64,000 nt of DNA, taken from assembly GCA_027924585.1 (NCBI GenBank), contig BSBM01000877.1, positions 8,954,001 to 9,018,000 on the forward strand. The letters are read 5' to 3'. The notes under the pieces were generated by a model, which worked only from the letters and a program-made list of their open reading frames with translations, searched no databases and was not told the DNA's origin. Below, in pieces: positions 21,197 through 32,245 of the stretch; positions within the stretch are counted from its first letter, which is position 1, and the number at the start of each line of letters is the position of its first letter. The position numbers and the translations under genes are program-made. This stretch comes from Larix kaempferi. Taxonomy: Eukaryota; Streptophyta; Pinopsida; Pinales; Pinaceae.

Positions 21197-22653
21197 ATGA
21201 CAGATAATGATATAAAACTACCGGTATTCAAAGGAACGGGTCAGGAAGACCCTGATCAGCACTGGTTTCTATGCGAAGCCGTGTGGAGTGTTAAGCAAGT
21301 GACAGATGATGCTATCAAGAGAGCGCAGCTCATAACTACTTTCAGAGACAGAGCGCTGCATTGGTTTATGAAGTATTCTCAAGCACAACCAAGAACCTTA
21401 GCAGATATCAAGACCGTGATTGCAGTCGAGTTTAAGAAACCCAAATCAGAATCATAGTGCATAACGGAGTTGAAAGAAATCAAGCAGAAACCTACTGAAT
21501 CGGTTTGGGAATTCGACCAAAAATTCAAAACATTGTTGGACCAAGTGAGCTTTGTTATAGCTCCACAACATCATCAAGAATGGTTCATTGCTGCGCTGTT
21601 GCCCCACATCAGACAACCACTAATGCAACAGAAGGTTGTATCTCAAGCTAAGGCCTTGGAGATCACAATGAAGTTGGAAGCTTCACCAATTGGAGAAAGT
21701 AGTTCGGGGATGATACAGATCCAAAACCAATTGAATACCTTGACATTAGAGTTACAAGGCATGAAGAATGGAAAAGAGCAGAGACATGAACAACGACATT
21801 AAGTTTGGTGTACAGGATGAAAAGGAGAGGGCCACACCAGGGAACATTGCCCCTTATTTCAAGAATACCTTAATAGTGGCACACCAAACCTAATAAATAT
21901 GAATCGGAATCAGGCTCCATGGTGTGAAATTTGTAGAAGCAGAGGACACAGACCTGAGGACTGCTACCTGATACAAAAATATGTAAAGACACCTAAAAAC
22001 TTATACTGCAATTTTCGTAAGTCAGTTGGACATGATGAGTCCCACTGTCACGCTTATGAACTGATGAACGAAAGAAAGCGAGATATGGAAGCAATGTGAG
22101 GTGCTGTAATGTACCATATTCAAGAGGAAAATCAACCAAAGCAAGAGAACACCCACTATGATCAAGGAGGATATAGAGGCCGTGGTGGTGGATATCATGG
22201 GAGAGGAAGACATATTGGTCAAAATCAAGGAAGAGGACGAGGCCAGGTAATATACTATAACTGTGGCCATCTAGGTCACATATCCAGAGAATGTACTAAT
22301 CCATGCACCACATGCAACTACTGTAAATCATTTGATCATGTGATTGAAGATTGTCCGATGCTTGAGGTAGAAATGAAGAAGAGGAGAAGATCAGAATCAC
22401 CGAACCCTAACATCCAGTTGATCGCATCAGAGAATAGACCTACAGGTCAGAGTGTCAACGCAGTAACGTGAAGTGGCGTTGATACAGGAAAAGACAACAG
22501 CACAGAAGCCTCAACTTCTGGAACAACTGATCCTAAGAAAAACCATGGAGAAATAGTAGGGATAAGAAAAGTTCCTGGGAAATCACCTCCATTGAATTTA
22601 TATAAAAACAAAGAAATATTCAAAGAAGCACGGGACATGTTTAAACAACCACC
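21197..22653 (+). pseudogene. Ty3/gypsy Gag with an array of five zinc-knuckle-like motifs
   Basis: One frame runs from an ATG at 21197 through stops at 21455, 21800, 22097 and 22469. The N-terminal part is a retrotransposon Gag core (IKLPVFKGTGQEDPDQHW, ALHWFMKYSQ, ESVWEFDQKFKTLLDQ). The C-terminal part has five CCHC-like motifs. WCTG-stop-KGEGHTREHC is damaged, CEICRSRGHRPEDC is intact, CNFRKSVGHDESHC has lost a Cys, YYNCGHLGHISREC has lost its first Cys, and CNYCKSFDHVIEDC is intact. Between them is an RGRGGGYHGRGR RGG-type stretch. Gag would form the particle and bind genomic RNA. Most plant Ty3 Gags have one or two knuckles. A 17-bp tandem duplication at 22637-22670 throws protease out of this frame. 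Confidence 0.85.
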
Positions 22654-22670
22654 ATGTTTAAACAACCACC
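22637..22670 (+). repeat. 17-bp tandem duplication causing a frameshift
   Basis: ATGTTTAAACAACCACC occurs twice without a gap (22637-22653 and 22654-22670). Seventeen is not a multiple of three, and the coding frame before it (Gag) and after it (protease) differ by exactly this amount. It is therefore a recent-looking slippage that separates gag from protease. Confidence 0.9.
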
Positions 22671-23490
22671 ACCTACTTCACCAAGGATTCCGTTGCGAAG
22701 TCAAGAACCACAAATACAAGACATGCCACTAGCATATGATCAGACGAACACTACACCAGATACCTCTAATTTTGTTGCGCAGTTTTTACAAAGCTGCATC
22801 AAGTTATTTAAAAACAAGGACACTCTTATGGAATTTGAAAAACTGATAAATCAGTGCGAATCATGCAGTAAGAAAGGAATAGCACATAGCGTAGTACATA
22901 ACATTAGAAGTCCCAAAAGAACTAGCAGGGAGATGCAGTTCACTGCACAAATAGGAGACTATGAGATGGACAAGATCATTCTTGATCTCAGATCTGAAGT
23001 GAATGTATTAACCAAGAAGACATGGCAGGCGATGGGAAAACCAAAATTACAGTGGCCACCTATACAGTTAAGAATGGCTAATCAAGGTATAGTTATGCTG
23101 TTTGGAAGGTTAACCAATACCATTGTCGACATTGATGGAGTGCGAAGTTATGCATACTTCGAAGTAATTGAAATTGTAGATGATAGCAATCCTTATCCAG
23201 CACTACTGAGCATCGATTGGGCAATGATGAACTCTGCTGTCATCAATTTGAAAACAATGAAAATGATATTTGAAGGAAATGACATACGGGCCGTCGCACC
23301 ATTGGATCCTTCACAGGGGGAGCGATATGTTGAACCTATTCAAGAAGAGCACAGAGCCCAAGACCTTGACCATATCTATCAAATGACAACAAATGCTGCG
23401 GATTATATTTATCCTACTACAGATGGAACGCTCAGCTGGCACTGTGATAGCTCTTGCATCTCAGACTCAGATGCAGGATTAGAAAACTAG
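22654..23490 (+). pseudogene. Ty3/gypsy aspartic protease region
   Basis: A 278-aa frame. After a polar lead it shows the retropepsin pattern: an IILDLRSEVNVLTKKTWQ active-site segment, where the usual D-[D/T]-G-[S/A] reads D-L-R-S, then QLRMANQGIVMLFGRL, VDIDGVRSYAYFEVIEI and ALLSIDWAM. The catalytic Asp is kept but the following Gly is changed to Arg, so activity is doubtful. Protease would cut the Gag-Pol precursor. It is one frame off from Gag because of the 17-bp duplication just upstream. Confidence 0.8.
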
Positions 23491-23499
23491 CAACACAGA

Positions 23500-24187
23500 A
23501 TGCATGAAGTATTTACCAGGAGATGCGCGACAATTACAAAGTCACTCCGCTGGATTGGAAAGCAGGTAAGTCCAATCCCCATTTATGATGGTACAGCTAA
23601 CGTCTATTCATTTATCAAAGAATACACTGCAGCAGTGGCAGATGAACATCGTGTCTCAACATTAGACATGGCACTCAGAGAAACACCTTCCAGATGGTGG
23701 GCTACACACAAAAAGACAATGAAAACTTGGGACCAGTACATAATAAAACTATAGATTAGATTTACTGATAAGGTCACACTACCATTTGAGAAATATAATG
23801 GCCAGAGGGATCCAGGAGATCATATCGCAGCTTGTATACAAGCTTGGAAGGAAAGACCGCAGACAGAATGGGTACATCTCTTTGTGCATACATTGCAGGA
23901 GCCTATTCCAAAAAACTGGTACCTGCAGGAGGAGATGCGCATAGGAACTGCGGATTGGTCCATCCTTACTACGACCTTCTAGAAGGATTTTAGTTTCCAA
24001 GATGACCAGCCAACTATACATGACGCACTGCAACTGATCAAGCGAAACATATTTAGCCCACATCGCAAAGAAGAAAATATAATACTAGAAGAGTTTTTTG
24101 ACACAAGCAATGTACTTGTGAGTCTCCAACCAGATTGGACAGAACAAACAGAACAAGTCATGGGCTGTTATAACTTAGCTGAAAAAG
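23500..24187 (+). pseudogene. Second Gag-like domain between protease and RT
   Basis: Continuing the protease frame after one stop, the text reads IPIYDGTANVYSFIKEYTAAV, then RETPSRWWATHKKTMKTWDQYI, then RDPGDHIAACIQAW and PKNWYLQEEMR. This is the shape of a retrotransposon Gag core: an opening FxG-like segment, the A-R-W-W landmark, and a following W-x-x-Y/F. It sits where only a short protease-RT linker is expected. An acidic tail (EKDEDKEDSDEE) ends it. The frame has stops at 23752 and 23980 and shifts back to the Gag/RT frame near 24220. The Gag call rests on pattern, not on a search. Confidence 0.6.
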
Positions 24188-25760
24188 ATGAAGATAAGGA
24201 AGATAGCGATGAGGAGGCGCAATATAAAAATACCTGAATCAGAAGGAATACACGAGGAAGAAGGGCCTCCATTAGAGATTCCTGATATAAGTGGACTGGT
24301 CAAGACAAAGAAAGTCAACATCGGTACTAGTGAAGAGCCAAAGTTTGCAGCAATAGGAGACTACTGGGATGATGACATAGTTGCAGAAATCGCAGCTATA
24401 TTACAGGAATATCAGGAAGTATTCCCGACAAAGTTCACAGAGATGAAAGGTATTCTAGGAGACTTAGGATTCATGAGAATTCCCCTTAAGCCCGGAGCGA
24501 AACCTATTAAACAAAGGCCATATAGACTGAATCCACGCTACAAAGAACGAGTTAAGGCAGAATTCGATAAGATGCTCGATGCATGAATTATTGAGCCAGT
24601 TGAAGAATCTGAATGGATAATCCCAATGGTAATCCAAGACAAGAAAACAAAGGGTGAGATTAGGATCTGTGTTGACCTTAGAAAGTTGAATGATGCCTCT
24701 ATGCATGATCCATTTCCTACACCTTTTACTGATGAAGTTCTTGATAACGTTGGAGAGAATGAAGCATACTCTTTTACTAATGGATTTTCTGGATACCATC
24801 AGATAAAAATTGATCCAGCCGATAGGCACAAAACCACTTTTGCAACAGAATGGGGGTCATTTCAGTATACAACGATGCCTTTTGGCTTGAATAATGCACC
24901 AGCCATATTTTCAAGAGTAGTGATCACAGCATTCAAAGACTTCATCCACAAGTTTTTAGAAGTTTACTTTGATGATTGGACCATTTTTTGCTTATCGAAG
25001 AACCATGCCGCGAACCTCAGAATGATGCTTGAAAAATGTAGACAACATCAAATTTCATTGAATTTAAAGAAATGTATTTTCTGTGTTCCTTATGGGATTC
25101 TACTAGGACACATCGTGTGTAAGAAAGGGTTAATGGTTGATCCAATGAAGATTGCAGTTATTGTAAATTTACCTACACCAAATTCAGTTAAACAATTGCG
25201 CACTACACTAGGGTATACTGGATACTACAGGAAATTCATAAATGGGTATGCACAGATAACTGCAACAATGGAGAAGATTTTGAAAAAGGATGCACCATTC
25301 ATTTGGAATGAGGATTGCGAGAAAGGATTCGACACATTGAAAGAAAAAATGGTCACCGCACCGATCCTAGTTTTTCCAGACTGGGAAAAGACATTTCACG
25401 TACATGTTGATGCTTCACGTATAGCATTGGGTATCATTCTTGCGCAGTTAGGAGAAGGATGAATTGATCATCCCATTGCATTTTCGAGCAGAAAGCTATC
25501 ATCTACTGAGAAGAACTATACCACTACTGAAAGGGAAGGACTTGCAATGTCATATGCACTACAAAAATTCAGACACTATTTACTTGGTGTGCACTTTTCA
25601 ATGTTTACTGACCATTCTGCATTGAAATACCTAGTCAATAAGCCAGTGTTAGGGGGATGAATATGCAGATGGATCTTACTCTTCCAAGAGTATGATTTTG
25701 AAATAACAGTTAAACCAGGTAGATTAAATTTAGGCCCTAATCATCTATCAAGGATCGAGT
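24188..25760 (+). pseudogene. Ty3/gypsy reverse transcriptase and RNase H
   Basis: After a connecting segment (KFAAIGDYWDDD, EYQEVFPTKFTEMKG) the RT begins at KPGAKPIKQRPYRLNP. It shows RICVDLRKLND, FSGYHQIKI, MPFGLNNAPAIFSR and the catalytic YFDD (24965-24976), then LGHIVCKKGLMVDPMKI. RNase H follows with HVDASRIALGIIL, SSRKLSSTEKNYTTTERE and FTDHSALKYL. Stops fall at 24584, 25460 and 25658, without frameshift. RT and RNase H copy element RNA into DNA. Length and motif order are normal for the family. Confidence 0.9.
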
Positions 25761-25774
25761 CAGGAGAGGAACCA

Positions 25775-27097
25775 ATGAATCTAGAGGACAATCTGCCTGA
25801 TGCGCAATTGTTTGCTATACAGATCGCCGATGATTATTATCAAGATATCATTGACTTTCTAACTATCGGGTTCGCACCTACTGAATTTACTACGCAACAA
25901 AAGAAGCAGCTTGTAGTACAAGCCATAGACTTCACCATTATTACAGGACAACTTTATAAGTGAGGACCTGATGAAGTGCTGCGAAGATGTGTATTAGAAC
26001 ATGAGAAGCCATTTGTATTAGATGATGCACATTTAGGAGCCGTAGGAGGTCATTATGCAGGAAGGGCTACTGCACAGAAAATACTGCATCCAGGGCTATG
26101 GTGGCCTACAATCCATAAGAACTCCAAAGAACATTTCCAAAAATGCGATGTCTGTCAGAGGACAGGGAAACCGTCAAGAAGAGATGAAATGCCATTGAAT
26201 CCTCAGCTAACCTTGCAGGCATTCGAGAAATGAGCAATTGATTTTGTGGGACCTATTATAACCCATCGGGAAAAAGAAGTGGTGTGAGGTATATTATTAC
26301 AGCAACTTACTACCTCACCAGATGGGCAGAAGCAAAACCAGTCAAGGACTGTAGCGTGGCTACAGCCGCACAATTTATTTTTGAGAATATCCTTACACGA
26401 TTTGGATGCCCAAAAATTTTGATGAGTGATTAGGGTACTCATTTTTTGAACAGAACTATTGAAGCTTTGACTGAAGAATTCCACATCCATCATCAACACA
26501 GTACGCCTTATCATCCACAAGCAAATGGTACGGTTGAAGCATTTAATAAAGTACTTGAGAATGCATTAACCAAGGTATCGCGATGACTGGGACCTGCACA
26601 TTCCTTCCATATTATGGGCATACAGAATGGCATGCAAGAAATTAACTAGACATACACCTTTCAGATTGGCTTACGGACAATAAGCAATAATGCCTATGGA
26701 GTACATTATACCCAGCTTGAGAATATCTGCATTTACAGGGATGGCAGATCACACAACACTAGAAGAAAGGCTGTCACACTTGGTTGGGTTGGAAGAAGAG
26801 CGCTTCATCGTGGAATTCCACCAGCAAGTGCAGAAAGAACGAGAAAAAGCATGGCATGATCGCCACATCAAGAATAAGTCTTTTCAGGTAGGTGACTTAG
26901 TCCTACTGTATGATAGTAAATTCATGAAGTTTCCTGGAAAATTTAAAATGCATTGGCTTGGACCATATATAGTAATAGATGTTACTAATGGTGGCGCAGT
27001 CCAGTTAGCCACTTTAGCTGGTGATTCATTACCCAATTTGATAAATGGGAGCAAACTAAATATTTACCACGATAGTCCTGCTTCGCAGCATCCCTAA
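25775..27097 (+). pseudogene. Ty3/gypsy integrase with GPY/F-like C-terminal segment
   Basis: In the RT frame, the HHCC zinc region (DAHLGAVGGHYAGRAT, then KCDVCQRTG) is followed by the core: AIDFVGP with the first Asp, the second Asp in MSD-stop-GTHF, and [15 protein letters not shown] with the Glu. A stop at 26231 replaces the expected Trp of the motif before AIDFVGP. A shift around 26285 moves the middle out of frame, and the frame returns by 26690. The C-terminal part (KSFQVGDLVLLYDSKF, HWLGPYIVID) matches the GPY/F module. Integrase joins element ends to target DNA. No chromodomain follows. Confidence 0.85.
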
Positions 27098-27109
27098 TGA
27101 TCAAAAGAA

Positions 27110-28302
27110 GGAAAAGTTTCTAGGTGCCAAGTATGGTCGGAATTGGGCATTAGAAACTGTGAAAAAGTATGTACATAGACTGAGAGAGATAGATCTATAC
27201 AGCGCCCCGCGTTGAAAAAAAGAAAAAGAAACAATGCACCTGTTGCGACATTCAAAAAGTAGCAACTAGAAAGAAAATAAATTGTATGCCGTGAAATCAC
27301 CGTGTAGAACCAACGATGACCTACCGCACAGTTCAAAGCAAGAATCCATAAAATAGCCATTACAAGTGTCGATTGGGAATATAGACGTTATACAGTAATT
27401 CCTGCCGACCAATCGGGCATTTAAAGCACAGATAGCCATTCTGATCACAATTTTGAAAGACAAGACAACAAAGGCAACTTGAAGAAGAGAGCTCACGAAA
27501 TACTATGCAATTACAAGATGAAACAGACCATTGACTGAGATTGGAGAACACGATCACTACCATTGCAGCTAATATAGATGAGTTTGAAATTCAAACAGAA
27601 CCAACAGATACCATCGTTAAGATTGGCAATTTGGTCAATAGCCTAAGGAATGAGAAGGAAGACATGGAGATTCTCCATGAATCTGAAATTGCTGCCCTGA
27701 AAGCGCAGATCCATCCATAGACTCCACCAGATGAACAACAGTTGAGACAAGGAGTAGTGAAGACTGTGGAACAGAATATTGCTATCGAAGTCACTAAGTG
27801 TTAGAGTCTAATGGAAGCAGCACTAAAGGCATTTAGTACCCTTGAAGAAGATCAACAATTACAGGAAGTAAAGAAGGAAGTGAAGGAAAAACAAGAAGTA
27901 CTAGAAAAGATGGGTGAGGAGGTTAAGGCGCTGCCAGCAAGGGAGAAACTCCTCAAATACAGGGAAATCAACAACCTCAAGAAGGAAGTTAAAGCGTTGC
28001 GAGATAAGGAGATAGAAATGGGTGATAAGTCACAGCCATTATTAGAAGACACCGAAACGATCTCACAAGAGATCGAAGAAAAGTTGAAGGAGATGAACTA
28101 GAATCAAGATCAGGTGGAAGGCCAGATCAGCCAGGAGATAACATTAGAGATGGTGGAAACAGTTGGGAAAATTGAACAAGATACGAAGGCCACAGTAGAA
28201 AATCTGACTCACACATTCAGTGAGTTCGTTGCGAAAATCATCCCACAATCAGTGGAACACCTTCAAGGATTTCCAGGTGGCTCAGGGGCGAGCCATAAGT
28301 AA
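27110..28302 (+). pseudogene. Post-integrase ORF predicted to form coiled coils
   Basis: Downstream of integrase a frame in phase from about 27421 to 28302, with stops at 27532, 27718, 27802 and 28099, encodes long charged heptad-like helices. Examples are QEVKKEVKEKQEVLEKMGEE and REINNLKKEVKALRDKE. It ends in a Gly-rich tail (GFPGGSGASHK) just before the 3' LTR. A first short piece (GAKYGRNWALETVKKYVHRL) lies at 27118-27215 in another frame. This is the env position, but there is no transmembrane segment, so I would not call it an envelope. It looks like a structural or accessory protein peculiar to this element family. Function unknown. Confidence 0.6.
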
Positions 28303-28314
28303 GTGTTAGGGGCT

Positions 28315-29112
28315 TGTTGGGCTTGGCCCAGATGGGTCAATTTTGAACAGGAAGTATTGTGAGAACTACGGAGCTAAGCGTAGTTAAGCTTGAACAATTT
28401 TGGGATAAGTTTTGGTATGCTGCGAAGATGCGTGTAGCATAGTGTAAGAGGAGCTGCGAGGAGTACAATGCCGCGATGTGCCACATCAACGAAGATCCAA
28501 CTAAGCACAGCATAGACGGATGAAGAAATTTATTTTGGTTAGGTCACAGAAGACCTATTTTTGGCAAAGATCGTCGATAACTATCAAGTAGTGGGTAGGT
28601 GCAGATCAGAGGTAGGTGACTGATCACAGTGGGCAAAAAACTACTACTACTTGAACCAGTCATCTAAGGCCGAAAAATAAGGAATATATCAGAGTAAGCA
28701 ACCTATTGGCACACATATAATAGAAGATTCGCTGCCAGATATCAATAGTCCGGTTTTGGGAAAACCACGACAGTTTTGTAAACCTAAGGGTTCTGCCTTC
28801 GTAAAATGTAAAGACATGACCTACGGGTCTTGATCTATATATAAGGAAATTTTGTAAAGGAAAAGGGTTAACTCTCATTTTGGTTAATATTATTGAAGAT
28901 TGTGAGCTCTGTTAGATAAAGCATTGTAAAGGCTCTGCAGCTGAGTGTGTAGAGACCTAATTTTGAGAGAGAAAGAGAAGAGCGTCTGCAGCTGAGTGCG
29001 TAGGCGAAGAACTGTTGTACCCTTTCCAAGATAAATAAACAACAGTTCTTGTGGACGCAGCTTCCCATCCGGGGGGGTGAACCATGTTAAACCATTGTGT
29101 TATGTGATTGCT
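28315..29112 (+). repeat. 3' LTR of the Ty3/gypsy element
   Basis: Starts TGTTGGGCTTGGCCC after a poor purine tract (GTTAGGGGC) and repeats the left LTR with scattered substitutions and a short deletion near 28455. A TATA box sits at about 28834 (CTATATATAAGG). Similarity ends at TGTGATTGCT (29112). The bases that follow here (GAGTGCTTGTC) differ from those after the 5' copy. A possible alternative end is the CA of GAGTGCTGCA at 29158. Confidence 0.85.
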
Positions 29113-30597
29113 GAGTGCTTGTCTTTTCTTGAGTTTTCTGAGTGTACTGAGTGCTGCAAGTAGTGTTTTATTTTCAGTCATTTACATCTGAAAGCACAGT
29201 TGCTATCAAGCTAATCTTGTGATGCATCCATTGAAAAGTTAAAAGTGTTTCTTTCCCATCATTTCTCAAGCATTGTTGAAGAAAATTTGTGCATTGGAAT
29301 GTTTTGCTCATGCATCTTTTGAAAAAATTGAATGAATGTGTGATCAGTTGCATTTTTCTTGAATTATGAATCGCTTTGCGTTTTTCTTGAATTATGAATC
29401 GCTCATCTTCTTGAAAGACTCAAAGCATGTTTAAGTTTTGCAAAATTAGTTCCAGGCTAAGGAAAGATAGATGCATTTTTAATTTTGTTTGCTTTTAAGT
29501 CATTGAAAGTGAAATTGAAAAGCTTCCATACTCCATCTTAGAATCCTCTCTTTTCATTACCTAGTGTTACTTTGCTTTGAAAATAAAAAGAGAAGGAAAA
29601 AATGTTGTGATTTTTTTGTTTCGTTGAAAAAGGAAAAGAATGTTTTAACATCATTTTTCGTAGAGTTGGGATTGTGTTACATTGCATTGCTTTGGAAAAA
29701 TTGTTGGAAATAAAAAAGAAGATTTCTCCTTCCCATAGGTAGCATGCATCGAAAGAAAAACATACTTTTTTCATGTAGCTAGGGCTTGCATTATGTTTCC
29801 GATTATGTACTCACCTCATGCATTCACCTAACCGTCCAAGATAAAATTAACGGTAGAACTAGGGTAAAATATTTAGAAACTTGTGTGTAAGTTAGAGATG
29901 TGTTCCGACGTCGTTAAGCGTGGCAGATGTCGTTATTTTCCAGCACTGTATCCCGGGGGTATTGTAGTCTTTCACGTACTTATCGGTATATTGAGCTCCT
30001 TCACGTACACACCAAGTACCATAATCCATACTTGGCATATATCGAAGGGTGTATCACGTACTCGGTAGTATATCGGAAGGTCTCTTGCCGAACGGTTGTG
30101 CATTAGACAGCACCACTACGGATTTGAGCTCCCATGTACCTTGCGTATATCAGGTGACACCACTAGGATTCCTGAAACCAACTGAGTTAACCATTTGGCC
30201 GTCTTGGGAAAGAAATACACCGAGAACAACACTAGGGGAGATTAGCATGCATGTACTGTCCAGGTAATCAGGTATGCAGGCAAGGATACGGTCCCAATCC
30301 TCGTTGCGTCATATTTTTGGACCCTGTAGTATATAGTGGTTTGCGATGCCTTGATAATTCCGTGAGGTTCCATACTTTGAATCCACTCTGTCACATAAGT
30401 CTGCTTATTGCCTTAGTTTGAGTAGGTTTTTCTGGACTGCTTTTCTTTTGTAGCATACCCTTAGGAGAAATGCTGTTTCAGTCACCCTAGATGATTTTCC
30501 TGATGCTCTGGAGGATTTTCCCTGGAGAAGATCCCGTAGGATCTTGAACTTATCACTCGAATATCCCCTTAATCCAAAGGTTATTTAGAGGGTAATA
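29113..30597 (+). other. Leader-like sequence before the second Ty3/gypsy element
   Basis: No coding sequence is recognisable. The first 700 bases are AT-rich. From about 29880 the base composition becomes more even, with short direct repeats such as CACGTAC and GTATATCG, which suggests the untranslated leader of the following Gag. I could not find a left LTR or PBS for that element. Its 5' end may have been removed when the 18737-29112 element inserted, or lies in this stretch unrecognised. Confidence 0.4.
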
Positions 30598-31485
30598 ATG
30601 GATCAGTGTAACGCGGTCGTAGTCAATGAAGTTGAAAACCCCACCCTGAATGTTGGGGGACTTTTGTTTCCCTCAACTCCACCAGATTCATCCACCTCCA
30701 ACCCCCCATAGGGTGAAGAGGTGGACACTTCTACTTCACAAGACGATACCCTCCCGACAATTATGCCAGGAGAGCCTAGATCGTTGGAATGGATAAATCA
30801 ACCCTAGGACGACCCCACAGCAGCTGCTAGTCCAGTTGCAGCCTATTGGATATCTTCTACCAGTCACCCAGTGGCTCATTTCTCCATCACATCCCCACCC
30901 AACTGGACTACTCTCAAACTCTCTAGACCCTTCTACAGGCCCGACCCCGCCAAGATTTTTGGCCCCATTTAGGATCGTCTGGAACGATTACGGGTTATGT
31001 GTAATGAACTTCGAAGGAAAAGTCTCGAGCAACGACTTGGGTATAGAGATACCTCAGTTCGTCCGATATATTTTGGTTCAACCAAACCATCCCTCCACAA
31101 CCTGACCATTAATGAGACTGGTCAACCCTCGCAAGAGTCCAGTCCTGCACCTCAAGTGAACCAACCGGTTGAAGGACAACAGTCCAACACACCTGTTACT
31201 ACCACAGCCACTTTACTAGCTCCTCCCCAACCTCAAAATTCGAGGGGAGGATACTCCATTCCCCCGGATTATCTCATTGGTAACGTTATTACTATGGCAG
31301 CTAATCAACAACCTATGTTGGTTCAACCTTCGCATAGTGTTCAACCTATTGTGGCTGGGGGGAAACCCCCATTTTCTGACAAGAACATAGGCAGTGGAAT
31401 CCCCAACGGACCTCCCATTGGACCTCCCCAACCCGCTAGAATACCCACCATGGGATTATCTCATGTTGGGGGCCATCCAATGTAA
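30598..31485 (+). pseudogene. Gag N-terminal region of the second Ty3/gypsy element
   Basis: One frame from the ATG at 30598 to a stop at 31483, with three earlier stops (near 30709, 30808, 30970). The text is Pro/Ser/Thr-rich and mostly disordered, apart from a helical segment RLERLRVMCNELRRKSLEQRLG (about 30976-31041). Such a region precedes the folded Gag core in large plant Ty3 elements. It probably has no enzymatic role. Confidence 0.6.
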
Positions 31486-31616
31486 CTCAACCCTCATGGA
31501 GTCAAGCATATCCAGGTTCTGTTAACCCTGCGCCGAGCAAACCTAATCCCAGAAACACACCATACGAGATACCCTATCCCAGAAATCCCTACACTCTATG
31601 GGAGAAATAACCCGTT

Positions 31617-32245
31617 TTACAGCATGGACCCCAACCAACTATCCCTCAAGTGCCACCACCCTTGATCGGTCCCTCCCCACCTCTTGCTAGAGGCGGTGGC
31701 CCCCCACCTAACTTTGGAGGAGGCAGACCTCTCCCTTCTGGTGGAGGTCCAACTCATTTTTCCAAAAACTGCCCCCACCCTTCCGGCGGTGGCGGGAATG
31801 GTCCACCACCTCCCCCAGGCGGAGGCGGCAGAGGACCACCCTATTATGGTGGATGAGGACATTTCCCTTCGGGAAGTGGAGGTGGCCCACCACCCCCTCC
31901 AGGCGGAGGTGGTGGCGGATCTAATTATTATGGTGGCAGCGGTGGTGGTGGAGACCCTCATCCTTCCGACGGTGGAGGTGGTGGGGCCCCCCATCCTTCT
32001 GGCAGTGGAGGTGGTCCACCACCCCCTCCAGGCGAAGGTGCTGGCGGGCCACCGTATTATGGTTATGGACCCCCACCTCCTCCCAGCGGTGGCGGCGGAC
32101 CTCCACCCCCTCCCGGTGGTGGAGGTGGACCCCCACCTTATTGGAACATACCACCTTATGGTGGTGGACCCCCTTACAGTCTGGGTGGTAGACCCCCCTA
32201 CGATCAATTCCCTCCTGGTATACCCTATGGTCATACTAGTCCTTA
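31617..32245 (+). pseudogene. Pro/Gly-rich low-complexity Gag segment
   Basis: About 200 codons made largely of alternating PPPPP and GGGG blocks with PYYG and YYGG phrases (for example SGGGPPPPPGGGGGG), with one in-frame stop at about 31854. It is in frame with the Gag core that follows at 32271. The composition resembles disordered, collagen- or FH1-like linkers. The GC-rich simple sequence leaves long open frames on the other strand (32267-31617) and in a second plus frame (31684-32334); I regard both as composition artefacts. Confidence 0.7.

Larger units (their letters stand above)
18737..29112 (+). mobile_element. Near-complete Ty3/gypsy element with dual Gag-like domains
   Basis: Direct LTRs at 18737-19548 and 28315-29112 look well over 90 percent identical by eye. 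They enclose, in order, a leader, a 160-aa ORF, Gag, protease, a second Gag-like region, RT, RNase H, integrase and a coiled-coil ORF. Protease-RT-RNase H-integrase order makes it Ty3/gypsy. No chromodomain is visible. Nearly all coding parts lie in one frame, broken by stops and by a 17-bp duplication. The LTR outer end TGTTGGGCTTGG is clear, but the inner/outer 3' ends diverge between copies, so the right border and target duplication are uncertain (CTATG precedes the left LTR). Confidence 0.88.

Noticed and set aside
27110-28302. Post-integrase ORF as a retroviral-type envelope gene
   Set aside because: No signal peptide, transmembrane helix or cleavage-like site is visible; only charged coiled-coil helices.
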